Assembly (NCBI RefSeq): GCF_016801985.1
Contig: NZ_JAEVLS010000002.1
Location: forward strand, 310,001-374,000
Reading direction: 5' to 3'
Source: Steroidobacter gossypii
GTDB taxonomy: Bacteria > Pseudomonadota > Gammaproteobacteria > Steroidobacterales > Steroidobacteraceae
Length of the DNA stretch: 64,000 nucleotides
The translations under genes and the position numbers were made by a program. Shown here piece after piece: positions 17,535-26,711 of this stretch (position 1 is its first letter; the number at the start of each line of letters is the position of its first letter). Under the pieces are notes generated by a model that ran no database searches, was not told where the DNA came from, and saw only the letters and a program-made list of their open reading frames with translations.

Positions 17535-20480
17535 ATGCAAGCACGGAGTGTGCGGTGGCGGCGTGGTCCATGGATGGCGGCCACGAGCGTAGCGCTGTTC
17601 GCCAATGTCGGGTTGGCGCAGGATCAAAGCGCGGGCGGGTTGGAGGAAGTGGTGGTCACCGGCGTGCGCGCTGCTCAACAGGCCGCCATCGACATCAAGC
17701 GCGATTCGCAGCAGATCGTCGACGCGATCTCCGCTGAAGACATCGGCAAGCTGCCCGACGTAACCATCTCCGATTCTTTGCAACGAATACCCGGCATCCA
17801 GATTCGCCGCGATGCCGGCGAAGGCAGTCAGGTCGCGGTGCGCGGCTTGCCGCAAGTCTCTACGCTGCTCAATGGCGAGCAGTTTCTCGGCGCTAACTCG
17901 ATCACCACCGTACAACCCAACTTCACCGACGTGCCCTCACAGCTGTTCGCGGGCGCGAATGTTTATAAGACCGCCACGGCGAGCCTGCTCAGCAGCGGCT
18001 TGACCGGCACCGTCGATCTGCGAACCCGTCGGCCCTTCGATCTGCCTCAAGGCCTGACCGCCTCGGCCGCGATCGAGGGTACCTATGGCGATGGCGCTGA
18101 AGAGCTGGATCCGCAGGGCAATCTGATGGTTGCCTGGAACAACGATCGCTTCGGCGCGCTGGTATCGGTCGCCTATTCCAATGTGAATCTGGCCAATTAC
18201 TACAGCGGCATGCAAGGCGACCATGGCTGGAGCGGCCGTCCCAACGAGGGCAGCGCCTGGCCGGGCGACGTGAATGGCGATGTGAACGGCGACGGCGATA
18301 CGAACGACGTGGTGATTTCTTATCAAGGTCACACCGCGTTCAATCGGTTCACCGAGCGCGATCGCATCGGTTTGAACACATCCTTCCAGGTGCGCATCAC
18401 GGACGCCGTGCAGCTGACGGCCGATGCGTTCTACACCGATCAGGAACAGTATGTTCGTACCGCCGGCATGTCCGCCGAGGATAAGTGGCAGCGATGGGAA
18501 TGGTTCACGCCGCTATCGTCGCGGGGCAGTGGCGCCATGATCGACGTGGACAGCGATCCGGCCGTCGAGGATCTGCGCGAGCTCATCCTGGTCGATCGAT
18601 TCCTGCTCGACACACGGCGCTTCAAGTCCTTCTCGCAAGTGGCGCGAACCGACGCCAACTCGAAAAACTTCAACCTCGAGCTGAGTTTCGACAACGGCGG
18701 CAAGTTCAAAGGCAGCGCTCGCGCCATCCTGGCCGACGCCGAGCAGAACATCGTCAATAGCTTCGCCGACATCGATCTTGCCAACGGCAGCCAGTGGGGT
18801 ATTCAGAACAACTACTATCCGGGCGGCGTGCAGAATCCCTATCCGAACGGTTACGAGGGCTTTCCGCAGATCACGGCCGACTATCGCGGCGAGCACGTGC
18901 GCTTCTCGGGGATCCCCGACATCGTGAACAATCTCGACGCGTACTCGATCGGCGCTCTGTCCTCGGAGAACAATTTCGACCGCGAAGCAGAGCTGGCTGC
19001 GTTTCGCCTGGATGGCAGCTACGAGTTCACCGAGAAGTTCGCGCTCGATGCCGGCATCCGCTACAGCGAACGCGAAACCCAGCAGTTGGGCTACGACTAT
19101 CTCGCGCCTTTCTACGCCGGCGCCGCCTCGAACGGCACCGGATGTCTGGTGAAGTGGAAAGCGACCGACGTCGTGTTGAGCGGCGGCGGCATCGACGGCG
19201 CGTGTACGGCGGGCGATGCGGGCGGCTTCTACACTGCGCTCGGCCGCATGCCACTGTCCTCGTTTGGCAATGACGTGATCCGGATTACCGACTACGGGAA
19301 TGCGCAGGGCGTGCCACCCATGTACGTCCTGAATCCCGAAGCGATGGACAACCCGCTCGCGTTCCACAACAACCTGTTCCCCGGCAATGTGAAAGTCATG
19401 AACCCGGGCAATTCGTTCGGCGTGGACGTCGATCAAACGACCGCGTACCTGCAAGGTAGACTGAACGGCGGCGAGGATGTGCTGTACTCGGCGAACCTCG
19501 GGCTGCGCCTGATCAAGACCAAATTGAACGTGGTCCAGAACAGCGTCGGTGCGCCTCAGCCCTATGGCGCAGCCAATAGGGATGCCGGCGACGTGATGAC
19601 CGATCGAGAATTCAACGATTATCTGCCGTCGCTCAATTTCACGTTCGATCTGAGCGACTCCGTCAAGTTGCGCATGGGCTATTCGAAGACCATGACGCTG
19701 CTGGATCTGGAGCAATGGGGCGGCGCGCTGACGCCGTCGTATGCGATCTCCAACGCCGAGGGCGGACGATTCATCATCGTGGGCGCCAACTCGAACGGCA
19801 ATCCGCAGCTCGATCCGTGGCGCTCCAAGAACTTTGACGGCTCGATCGAATGGTATGTGAACAACCAGACGATGCTCGCCGCGGCGTTGTTCCACATCGA
19901 GGTCGACAGCTTCATTGAACGCGGCACGGTGCCCATGGAGCTGCCCGATCAGGACGGCGTCGTTCGCCGCACCGTGAACGTGCTGACGAATGTGCAGAGC
20001 GAGGGCGGCACGCTGGAAGGTGTCGAGCTCTCGGCGAAACACGCGTTCTCGGAACTGCCGGGTATCTGGAGCAACTTCGGTGTCGACGCCAACTACACGT
20101 ACTCGCCGAGCGATTCCGGGCGCACGGATATCGTGGGCGAGGACTTGCCGTTCCCGAGCAACTCCAAGCATCAGACCAACTTCGTGCTGTGGTTCGAAAG
20201 CGACCGCCTGCAAGCGCGCATCGCCCAGAACTATCGCAGCAAGCGAGCCGAGGCCTTCAACCAAGTCTGGGGAACCGAGGGGCTCACGGTCTATCAATCC
20301 TCCACCAGCTATATCGACGCTTCGGTGAGCTACGACATCACGCCGAGTTTCACGGCGTATTTGCAAGGCCTCAATCTGACCAACGAGTACGAGAACTACT
20401 ATTTCCAATGGGAAAGTCAAAAGGCCTATCAGTTCGGCTATGAGCGACGCTTCATCGCCGGCTTCCGAGGCAGGTTCTGA
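17535..20480 (+). CDS. TonB-dependent outer-membrane receptor (Xanthomonas/Caulobacter type)
   Basis: 981 residues, with a start at the ATG after a strong AGGGGGG site. A signal peptide ends at GLAQ, then a TonB box region LEEVVVTGVRAAQQAAIDIKR, a plug domain with DVTISDSLQRIPGIQI and VAVRGLPQ, and a 22-strand-type barrel ending in a terminal phenylalanine (RRFIAGFRGRF). This long subfamily is associated with uptake of plant-derived oligosaccharides in Xanthomonadales and Caulobacterales. Position after the ROK regulator, ROK kinase and AGE enzyme suggests import of a mannose-containing oligosaccharide, which is inference. Confidence 0.92.
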   Translation: MQARSVRWRRGPWMAATSVALFANVGLAQDQSAGGLEEVVVTGVRAAQQAAIDIKRDSQQIVDAISAEDIGKLPDVTISDSLQRIPGIQIRRDAGEGSQVAVRGLPQVSTLLNGEQFLGANSITTVQPNFTDVPSQLFAGANVYKTATASLLSSGLTGTVDLRTRRPFDLPQGLTASAAIEGTYGDGAEELDPQGNLMVAWNNDRFGALVSVAYSNVNLANYYSGMQGDHGWSGRPNEGSAWPGDVNGDVNGDGDTNDVVISYQGHTAFNRFTERDRIGLNTSFQVRITDAVQLTADAFYTDQEQYVRTAGMSAEDKWQRWEWFTPLSSRGSGAMIDVDSDPAVEDLRELILVDRFLLDTRRFKSFSQVARTDANSKNFNLELSFDNGGKFKGSARAILADAEQNIVNSFADIDLANGSQWGIQNNYYPGGVQNPYPNGYEGFPQITADYRGEHVRFSGIPDIVNNLDAYSIGALSSENNFDREAELAAFRLDGSYEFTEKFALDAGIRYSERETQQLGYDYLAPFYAGAASNGTGCLVKWKATDVVLSGGGIDGACTAGDAGGFYTALGRMPLSSFGNDVIRITDYGNAQGVPPMYVLNPEAMDNPLAFHNNLFPGNVKVMNPGNSFGVDVDQTTAYLQGRLNGGEDVLYSANLGLRLIKTKLNVVQNSVGAPQPYGAANRDAGDVMTDREFNDYLPSLNFTFDLSDSVKLRMGYSKTMTLLDLEQWGGALTPSYAISNAEGGRFIIVGANSNGNPQLDPWRSKNFDGSIEWYVNNQTMLAAALFHIEVDSFIERGTVPMELPDQDGVVRRTVNVLTNVQSEGGTLEGVELSAKHAFSELPGIWSNFGVDANYTYSPSDSGRTDIVGEDLPFPSNSKHQTNFVLWFESDRLQARIAQNYRSKRAEAFNQVWGTEGLTVYQSSTSYIDASVSYDITPSFTAYLQGLNLTNEYENYYFQWESQKAYQFGYERRFIAGFRGRF

Positions 20481-20548
20481 CGAATGGCCAAGCTTTGAGC
20501 GATGCGCCATGTGCAAGTGATCCGGCCAGTGCTGTTGGCGCGAGCTCA

Positions 20549-20686
20549 CTGTCCCTCGGCTGGGTCGGTGTGGGCGTGAACCTGACCGACGAACGTACTC
20601 GCAGCTACTCCGCATTCAAAGAGCGCTTGCTGCACCTGGAGGATAGCGGGCGGCACATCACCGCCGGTGTGCGTGCACGCTTCTGA
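20549..20686 (+). pseudogene. Orphan C-terminal tail of a second TonB-dependent receptor
   Basis: The last 45 codons before the stop at 20684-20686 read LGWVGVGVNLTDERTRSY, then SAFKERLLHLEDSGRHITAGVRARF-like segments. The pattern NLTDE, a run of about 20, then a G-R-x-x-x-x-G-V-R-A-R-F end is the standard closing beta-strand pair of TonB receptors. It lies only 68 bp after the intact receptor, with no signal peptide, plug or barrel before it. It is therefore best read as the residue of a tandem receptor gene lost by deletion. The upstream in-frame ATG at 20495 is probably not used. Confidence 0.7.
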
Positions 20687-20695
20687 CCAGGGCAC

Positions 20696-21187
20696 TCAGA
20701 AGCCGACGCCGCTCATTCGCCGCTTCCGCAAGTAGATCACCTGCGCCGTGACGCCAACGAGGAGCGCGACCAGCAGACTTGCTTGCGCTCCGAGGAGTAG
20801 CGGCGAGTTCAGATCGGTGACCAAAGGATGCCCATCAGGCACGCGGCGCAGTGTCTCGCTGACGGTGGGAACCATCAGCAGGAACGCTGAGAGAGTCAGC
20901 AAAATCGTTTCGATATACACACCTGCACGCCCGAGCCGCTTCGTCAGGCCGACGCCGTAACCCGCCAACAGCACTATGAGCGTGACCAGGCCGATCGCGT
21001 TGCTTACCGGCTGATGCGCCACCAGGAACACCGAGGCGGCGCCGATCGACATCGAGACGAAATAGATCGCACCCGGTCGGGATCTGGGAACGATGCGACC
21101 GTGGCGGGCGAACATGTAAATGGCCAAAGGAATGGCGGGCAAGCTGCCGAGCGTATGCACCCAGCCCAGAGGAGAAATGCCAAACAT
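20696..21187 (-). CDS. Small multi-spanning membrane protein (DUF2306-like, tentative)
   Basis: 163 residues with four to five hydrophobic segments (about 8-25, 42-60, 63-83, 90-110, 132-152) and a basic C-terminus (YLRKRRM). The opening WVHTLGSLPAIPLAIYM with the early His-Thr-x-Gly and the later FLVAHQP resemble the DUF2306 type of small inner-membrane protein, but I am not certain. It is transcribed away from an AraC regulator with a 76-bp shared intergenic region, so it is the likely target of that regulator. Confidence 0.6.
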   Translation of the reverse strand: MFGISPLGWVHTLGSLPAIPLAIYMFARHGRIVPRSRPGAIYFVSMSIGAASVFLVAHQPVSNAIGLVTLIVLLAGYGVGLTKRLGRAGVYIETILLTLSAFLLMVPTVSETLRRVPDGHPLVTDLNSPLLLGAQASLLVALLVGVTAQVIYLRKRRMSGVGF

Positions 21188-21263
21188 CGTAGGGGTCCTA
21201 TGTGACAGCGTGGTAGTCGCTATACTGCAGGCGATAAGTTAGTGGCAGACCGCCGGCATTGAC

Positions 21264-22175
21264 ATGATGAAATCGCTGCAAGACTTGATCGTTCGTCCGG
21301 AGCTGCAGCTGCAAGGAATCGCCACCGGAGACCTGTTGTCGCAGGTGTTGTCGCAGATCCGGCTGACGGGGGATCGAGTTTATTCGTGCCGACTGCCGGC
21401 CAAGGGCCGCATGAAACTGGAGGCGCGGGCGGCGCACGTGTGTGTGCTCCAGAAAGGATGTTTGCAGGTGTCGCGCGGCGTGGAGTCTCCAGCGACGATT
21501 GATTCCGGCGATCTGTTTTTGCTCCCGCACGATGTTGAAGATCTGCGTATCGCAGCGGTCAAGGGCCCGGCTGCGTTGGTCGTTTGCCGATTCTGGTTCG
21601 ATGCTCAGAGTCTGCGGGCGATGCTGTTCGCTCTGCCCTGGCTCATTCGAATCAGGCGAGAGGAAGCCGCCGCGTGGCTGGAGGGCCTGGTCCACTACAT
21701 GCTGCGCGAAGTCGACGATGGGCAACCGGGAGGCGCTTTGATGATCTCGCGGCTGATCGATCTCATCGTCATCCGCACCTTGCGCACCTGGGTGCATGAG
21801 GGCCACGCGGCCGGATGGCTCGGTGGGCTCGCCGACGCCCGGGTCGCTCGCGCATTAAGAAAAATTCATGAGCAGCCATTGCAACGCTTGGGCATCGAGG
21901 CGCTTGCATCAGTCGCAGGGATGTCGAGATCGAGTTTCAGCGCACGATTTACTGCGCTGGTGGGGCGCTCGCCATTGCGATATCAGAACGAGTGGCGCCT
22001 GACGTTGGCCAGAGACATGCTGGTGAAGCGCAGCGCTCGGGTAGGTGAGGTGGGCATTGCCATCGGTTACGAGTCCGAAGCGGCGTTCAGTCGTGCCTAC
22101 AAAGCCTTCTTTGGTTGCTCACCGCGCGCTGATCACAAGAGATCGTTCCGCAGCGGCCGGGCGGCGCGAGAGTAG
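21264..22175 (+). CDS. AraC-family transcriptional regulator with cupin-type N-domain
   Basis: 303 residues. The N-terminal half resembles the cupin_6 ligand-binding domain (VCVLQKGCLQVSRGV, IDSGDLFLLPHDVEDL). The C-terminal 100 residues carry two AraC helix-turn-helix motifs (LGIEALASVAGMSRSSFSARF and VGEVGIAIGYESEAAFSRAYK) with the family end FFGCSP. It is divergent from the membrane-protein gene at 20696-21187, which it probably regulates. A TATACT -10-like hexamer sits near 21230 on the plus side. Confidence 0.9.
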   Translation: MMKSLQDLIVRPELQLQGIATGDLLSQVLSQIRLTGDRVYSCRLPAKGRMKLEARAAHVCVLQKGCLQVSRGVESPATIDSGDLFLLPHDVEDLRIAAVKGPAALVVCRFWFDAQSLRAMLFALPWLIRIRREEAAAWLEGLVHYMLREVDDGQPGGALMISRLIDLIVIRTLRTWVHEGHAAGWLGGLADARVARALRKIHEQPLQRLGIEALASVAGMSRSSFSARFTALVGRSPLRYQNEWRLTLARDMLVKRSARVGEVGIAIGYESEAAFSRAYKAFFGCSPRADHKRSFRSGRAARE

Positions 22176-22184
22176 CGTGTGGGC

Positions 22185-23153
22185 TCAATGCGACGATACA
22201 TACGTCGCGTCGGCGAACGCCGCTGGAATGGCGAAGCTCTCGCGCATACGCTTCGCCTCGGCGGCTGGCGGCAAGCCAAAAAGCCGCTTGAACTCTCGGG
22301 TGAACTGGGACGGGCTGGTGTAACCGACCGCGTGACCCGCGGCTTCCGCGGTCAGGTCCTGGCGCACCATCAACAAGCGAGCCTGATGCAGCCGAGTCGA
22401 TTTCACGTACTGCATCGGCGATACCTGCGTGATCACCTTGAAGTGGCTGTGGAAGCTCGGGACGCTCATGCCCGCTTCCTCGGCGAGCTGCGTCACATCC
22501 AGCGGCTGCGCGTAGCTTGCATGAATAAGGCGCAACGATCTGCCGATCTTCCCGAACTGCCCGCGCATGGCCAAGGCTTCTCGCATCGAGCGCCCTTGGC
22601 CGCCGGTGAGCACACGGAAGTACAGCTCTCGCAACAGACTTGGCCCGAGGATGGCGGCTTCGAGCGGTCGGTGCATCGCTTCGAGGAAGCGCAACACGGA
22701 TGTTTGCATCGCTTCATCCATTGGCGAAGAGGTCATGCTTCGAGGCGCATGCACGGGCTCGGCGGCCTCTTGACGGTCGATCTGGGCCGCCAGTTCAGCG
22801 GCCATTGTGAAATCAAGATGTAGATATAGCGCGAGCAGGGGGCGCTCCGGCGTTGCGTCCGTTTCCATGCTGAAGGGCACAGGCACGGACACGGCCAGGT
22901 AATGATGCTCGTCATATAGGTACAGCTGGCCGCCGAAGTAACCTCGCTTGCGCCCCTGACAAACGATGACTATGCCGGGATCGTATAGAACCGGCGTGCG
23001 AGACAGCGCTCGATTCGAACGCAGGATGCGGACGCTCGATATCGGTGTCAGGTTGTAACCCTCGTTGGGAGCCAACTGACGCAGCAGGGAGATCATGCGT
23101 TTGCGACTGGCCGCGGAGAGTTCGGGGTGCTGGGAAGCCTGCTTCGGGGTCAT
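22185..23153 (-). CDS. AraC-family transcriptional regulator (YqhC-like N-domain)
   Basis: 322 residues using the ATG at 23153 (MTPKQASQH); a longer frame to 23258 would overlap the divergent SDR start and is not favoured. The N-domain (about 30-180) is of the AraC_N type, with YDPGIVIVCQGRKRGYFGG and HYLAVSVPVPF. The C-terminal double helix-turn-helix reads PLDVTQLAEEAGMSVPSFHSHF and EAAGHAVGYTSPSQFTREFK. Regulators of this type often stand beside, and activate, divergent oxidoreductase genes in aldehyde or solvent response. That matches the SDR gene starting 96 bp away on the other strand. Confidence 0.9.
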   Translation of the reverse strand: MTPKQASQHPELSAASRKRMISLLRQLAPNEGYNLTPISSVRILRSNRALSRTPVLYDPGIVIVCQGRKRGYFGGQLYLYDEHHYLAVSVPVPFSMETDATPERPLLALYLHLDFTMAAELAAQIDRQEAAEPVHAPRSMTSSPMDEAMQTSVLRFLEAMHRPLEAAILGPSLLRELYFRVLTGGQGRSMREALAMRGQFGKIGRSLRLIHASYAQPLDVTQLAEEAGMSVPSFHSHFKVITQVSPMQYVKSTRLHQARLLMVRQDLTAEAAGHAVGYTSPSQFTREFKRLFGLPPAAEAKRMRESFAIPAAFADATYVSSH

Positions 23154-23248
23154 AGCTTTGTGCAAGAGAATCAGCGAATCGGCGCTTTCTTGGCCCCGCT
23201 CGTCAGAGGAGTATGCACCCACCGGGCAACAATCGGGAGAGTGCAACG

Positions 23249-24082
23249 ATGGCTTCAAGTAAAACTCTGCTCATCACCGGCGTCAGCAGCGGCTTTGGTC
23301 GGGCGCTCGCGGAACAGGCGCTTGCGGTCGGTCATCGGGTGGTCGGCACGGTGAGAAAAGCGGAGGCGAAGCGGGAATTCGAATCGCTGTCCGCGGCGGC
23401 TTTCGGACGAGTACTCGATGTGACCGACTTCGACGCCATCGGCGGCGTGGTGGCAGAGATCGAGGCGAGCGTGGCGCCCATCGATGTCCTGGTCAACAAC
23501 GCCGGCTACGGCCACGAAGGCATCCTGGAAGAATCGCCTCTATCGGAATTGCGTCGGCAATTCGATGTGAACGTTTTCGGCGCGGTGGCCATGATGAAGG
23601 CTGTTTTGCCGTTCATGCGAGCACGCCGCCGTGGTCACATTCTGAACATCACGTCGATGGGCGGCTACATCACGATGCCGGGGATCGCCTATTACTGTGG
23701 GAGCAAGTTCGCGCTCGAAGGCATCTCCGAAGCTCTCGGCAAGGAAGTGCAGCCGTTCAATATTTCGGTGACCGCCGTGGCGCCCGGGTCGTTCCGCACC
23801 GACTGGGCCGGCCGCTCGATGGTGCGAACGCCTCGTTCGATAGCGGACTACGATCCGATCTTCGAGCCGGTTCGCAAAGCTCGTCAGGAGAAGAGCGGCA
23901 AGCAATTGGGCGATCCTCGCAAAGCTGCGCGCGCCATGCTCGCTGCGATCGATGCCGATAGCCCGCCTGCACATCTTTTACTCGGCAGCGATGCGCTCGG
24001 TCTCGTGCGAACCAAGCTGTCGGCGCTTGAGGATGAGATTCGTGCATGGGAGGCGGTCACGGTGTCGACCGACGGCGAATGA
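23249..24082 (+). CDS. Short-chain dehydrogenase/reductase (SDR)
   Basis: 277 residues from the ATG at 23249 (MASSKTLLITG). Classical SDR marks are all present: TGVSSGFGRAL for the nucleotide, NNAGYG, the serine in LNITSMGGY, and YYCGSK with catalytic Tyr and Lys. Arginine and lysine after the first strands suggest NADP(H) preference. It probably reduces a carbonyl compound in the cytoplasm. It is divergent from an AraC regulator that likely controls it. The substrate cannot be read from the sequence. Confidence 0.92.
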   Translation: MASSKTLLITGVSSGFGRALAEQALAVGHRVVGTVRKAEAKREFESLSAAAFGRVLDVTDFDAIGGVVAEIEASVAPIDVLVNNAGYGHEGILEESPLSELRRQFDVNVFGAVAMMKAVLPFMRARRRGHILNITSMGGYITMPGIAYYCGSKFALEGISEALGKEVQPFNISVTAVAPGSFRTDWAGRSMVRTPRSIADYDPIFEPVRKARQEKSGKQLGDPRKAARAMLAAIDADSPPAHLLLGSDALGLVRTKLSALEDEIRAWEAVTVSTDGE

Positions 24083-24176
24083 CCGTTGTCCGCAGTTCGG
24101 TGCCGCTAACTGTCGGGGTGCGTTGGAGCAAAAGTCGACGATCATGCCGTCCACTGGCAGTTCACGATCGAACCAG

Positions 24177-24345
24177 TCAATTCCATCCGCCCGGTTCTTG
24201 CAACTCACCGTTCGGCAGGGGGTGAGATCCGGAAGCTCCCGGTCCGCTCGGCAGCAAGGTGAACGTTCCGAACGAGAGGCTGGCGAATGCCGGGAGTTGT
24301 CGACATTCGAGCTTGAAGCCGAGCTGAGGTTCAGCTCGGGCGCGA
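24177..24345 (-). pseudogene. Decayed VOC/glyoxalase-family gene fragment
   Basis: The 538 bp between the SDR and SRPBCC genes hold no intact gene. On the minus strand one frame reads LGFKLECRQLPAFASLSFG, FTLLPSGPGASGSHPLPNG and EPGGWN before a stop at 24177-24179. The SGPGAS..PLP.G...EPGGWN pattern is a hallmark of a vicinal-oxygen-chelate subfamily, in which the text would continue with an N-R-I-V-type strand. Here it hits a stop immediately. The rest of the domain, including the C-terminal metal ligand region, is not recognisable. I read it as a frameshifted remnant. Confidence 0.5.
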
Positions 24346-24620
24346 TGCCCTCATATAGCACGATCCCGTCAATCTGGATTCCAGCGTTGCTGTCTTCGCC
24401 CGATGGGAACACTCTCTGCCGGTGGTCGCGCCGGCCGCAAGGTACGCGTGCCATTGAAAAGGTTTGACGGCCGGCTCTGTTAAACTGAGAGAGCGAACGA
24501 AGTGATCCAGCGATGTCGGAATCCGGCCAGGTCCGACGTCCTAGTGTCAGCTGCCAAGAATGGCTCTCGGGCCAGGTCGGCTACACGAATTTTCTTCTGA
24601 CATCAAGCCAAGGAACTGTC

Positions 24621-25073
24621 ATGACTCACGAACTTGCCATCGATCTCACTCTCGACGCACCGGCCGACAAGCTGTTTCGCTGCTACACCGACCCGAGCCT
24701 GCTGAAAAAGTGGTTCGCGCCCGAGCCGTGGACCATCAAGAGCGTCGACATCGAGCCTCGCGCCGGCGGGCGTTTCAGCTTTGTCATGGCCTCGCCGGAA
24801 GGCCAGGAGTTCCCCAATGGCGGCATCTATCTGGAAGTCGTGCCAAACAAAAAGATCGTGACTACCGATGCGGTGACGCCGGACTTCCGGCCGTCGGGCC
24901 CGTTCATGATCGCTGAAATCACCTTCGAGGACCTCGGCAACGGCAAGACGCGCTACCGAGCCGTCGCTCGTCACTGGAACGAGGAAACCAAGAAGCAGCA
25001 TCAGGAGATGGGCTTCGAGCCGGGCTGGACCCAGACGGCGCGGCAACTGGAGGCGCTGGCGAAGACGATTTGA
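24621..25073 (+). CDS. SRPBCC/AHSA1-family protein
   Basis: 150 residues from the ATG at 24621, preceded by AAGGAA; a reading from 24513 adds a non-homologous extension. A single START-like fold: LTLDAPADKLFRCYTDPSLLKKWF opening with the conserved Trp, GGRFSFVM, GIYLEVVPNKKIVTTDA, and the C-terminal helix GWTQTARQLEALAKT. Such proteins bind hydrophobic ligands; many are paired with an ArsR regulator, which is absent here. No catalytic role can be assigned. Confidence 0.88.
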   Translation: MTHELAIDLTLDAPADKLFRCYTDPSLLKKWFAPEPWTIKSVDIEPRAGGRFSFVMASPEGQEFPNGGIYLEVVPNKKIVTTDAVTPDFRPSGPFMIAEITFEDLGNGKTRYRAVARHWNEETKKQHQEMGFEPGWTQTARQLEALAKTI

Positions 25074-25150
25074 GGCTTCCATGAGGGCGGTGGCGGGGAC
25101 GGCAGCTTTGACAGTTGCGCGAACCCGCCTCGCCTCAGTCCGGAGCCGAC

Positions 25151-25660
25151 TCATGTGGCCGTTGGGTAGACGAGATCCATCCACACCATGTCGCGCAGGC
25201 GAATGCCATTGTCTTCCATGTTTTCCGGGTAACCTCGCTCGGGCGAAAAGAAATCTCGCTCGATACGCAGCAATCGGAAGCCCGCCTTCTGATAAAAGGC
25301 GAGCTGACCGATGCCCGCGTTGGCGGTACCGACGAGAACTCGTTTGACGCCGCTTGCTCGGATATCCTCGAGGACCCTCTGCAACATCAGCTTTCCGATG
25401 CCTCGCCCTTGCAGTTGTCGGTCGACCGCCACTGCTTTGAGCTCGACCGTGTCCTGTTCGACAGGAATCGCAAGAACAACTCCCGCAACTTGGTCTGTAT
25501 CGGCGCTCGCGGAATAGGCGTAAAGCTCACCCGACTGCATATAAGAGCGGACTTGCTCCACTGACTCATCCGCCAGCAAGAGCAGCGGTAACAAGCGCTC
25601 ACGCGCAGCTCCCGTGGGAACACGTATCAGATTGAAGTTGGACATCGAATTGACTCGCAT
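25151..25660 (-). CDS. GNAT-family N-acetyltransferase
   Basis: 169 residues from the ATG at 25660, which has GGAAGA seven nucleotides upstream; a second ATG at 25645 is possible. The acetyl-CoA-binding motif reads VDRQLQGRGIGKLML (Q-x-x-G-x-G), followed by AFYQKAGFRLLRIERDFF, the usual motif B tail. It transfers acetyl from acetyl-CoA to an unknown amine or protein. No operon partner is evident. Confidence 0.9.
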   Translation of the reverse strand: MRVNSMSNFNLIRVPTGAARERLLPLLLLADESVEQVRSYMQSGELYAYSASADTDQVAGVVLAIPVEQDTVELKAVAVDRQLQGRGIGKLMLQRVLEDIRASGVKRVLVGTANAGIGQLAFYQKAGFRLLRIERDFFSPERGYPENMEDNGIRLRDMVWMDLVYPTAT

Positions 25661-25894
25661 ACGTCGATCTTCCGAACAGATATCGAACCTGCTGGCGACA
25701 GCTTCAACGTGCGCCGCTGCCGCACTGGCCTGAACCGGCTTTCGATCATGAAGCGATACGCCTGCCGAGTGCGTCACGGATCTAACGTCTGAAAGTGGCC
25801 TCCGTAAGATCGGGTTGTATATGATCTTCTGATTCGGGCCAGAAGGTGGCGTGGCCGCCCTGGCCGCTCGGGGCTGTTTGCACAAGGAAGATAT

Positions 25895-26515
25895 ATGAAA
25901 GGCATGCGCCTGTTCTCGCTGCTGCTCTCGATCGTGCTGCTGCCATGGAACCCGGCCGCGGCAGCCGCTGGCAAGGCCGAGATCAAACGGATTTACGTCG
26001 GCGCCGTCGAGCTGCCGCCCAAGCCAGACATCGTCGGCGGAGGCGGGGTTGCTGCCGCGTTGCTCGGCGGCCCACTGGGAGCGTTCCTGGCCGAGAGCAA
26101 GACCACCGATATCGAAGCGGCGTATGCGAAACTGCTGGCCGATAACAACATCGACGTGGCCGCGAATGTCGCTTTCGAGGCGATGGAATTGCTCACTGCC
26201 AAAGGCTACGAAGTGGTCGGCAGCGAGGAGCAGGCGGACGCCACACTGACGGTGCGCATCCAGAACTACGGCCTGGTGCCGTTTCCAGACGACTTCGACA
26301 AGAAGGTTCCCATTCTGGACGCCAACGTCATGCTCGAGAATCGTGAGGGTAAGCGTGTCTACCGCAAGCTCACCCTGTCTCAACTGAAGAAGCACGTGTG
26401 GCGCAATCTGGACGCCCGCCCGATCGAGGAGTTCTTCAACGATACGAAGTTTCTGAGCGAGCAGCTGCGCAAGATCAATACGCTGGTGCTGACCGACGCG
26501 CTGGAGAAGTTGTAG
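25895..26515 (+). CDS. Secreted protein of unknown function
   Basis: 206 residues with a signal peptide (KGMRLFSLLLSIVLLPWNPAAAAA). A Gly/Ala-rich segment (GGGGVAAALLGGPLGAFLAE) may insert in or lie on a membrane. The remainder is alpha/beta (GYEVVGSEEQADATLTVRIQNYGLVP, then ILDANVMLENREGKRVYRKLT). The pattern, a lipid-like amphipathic stretch before a small strand-rich domain, resembles periplasmic proteins of unknown function. I do not recognise the family. A ribosome site AAGGAAG precedes the ATG. It stands alone. Confidence 0.65.
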   Translation: MKGMRLFSLLLSIVLLPWNPAAAAAGKAEIKRIYVGAVELPPKPDIVGGGGVAAALLGGPLGAFLAESKTTDIEAAYAKLLADNNIDVAANVAFEAMELLTAKGYEVVGSEEQADATLTVRIQNYGLVPFPDDFDKKVPILDANVMLENREGKRVYRKLTLSQLKKHVWRNLDARPIEEFFNDTKFLSEQLRKINTLVLTDALEKL

Positions 26516-26711
26516 ACGCCGGCGGCGACGCCCCGGCTCTCTGCGATTCTCCTCTCGCAAGCCGCACCAAGCCGGCTGCGCCCCGCTAGAGGCTGAAACT
26601 GCTCCGCGGGGAGGCATAGCGGCCGAGCTACGTGATAGGAACATATGATTCAGCGATCAGGGATTCGCGGTCACAATCGAGCGCATCGACGGCTTCACGA
26701 TGTAACGCTCG

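Noticed and set aside
18513-20615. 700-codon minus-strand frame across the TonB receptor
   Set aside because: The plus strand encodes a complete receptor; the antisense product has no recognisable motif.
23978-24454. 158-codon minus-strand frame across the SDR/SRPBCC gap
   Set aside because: The VOC similarity lies in a different frame of the same strand, and this frame overlaps the SDR gene end.
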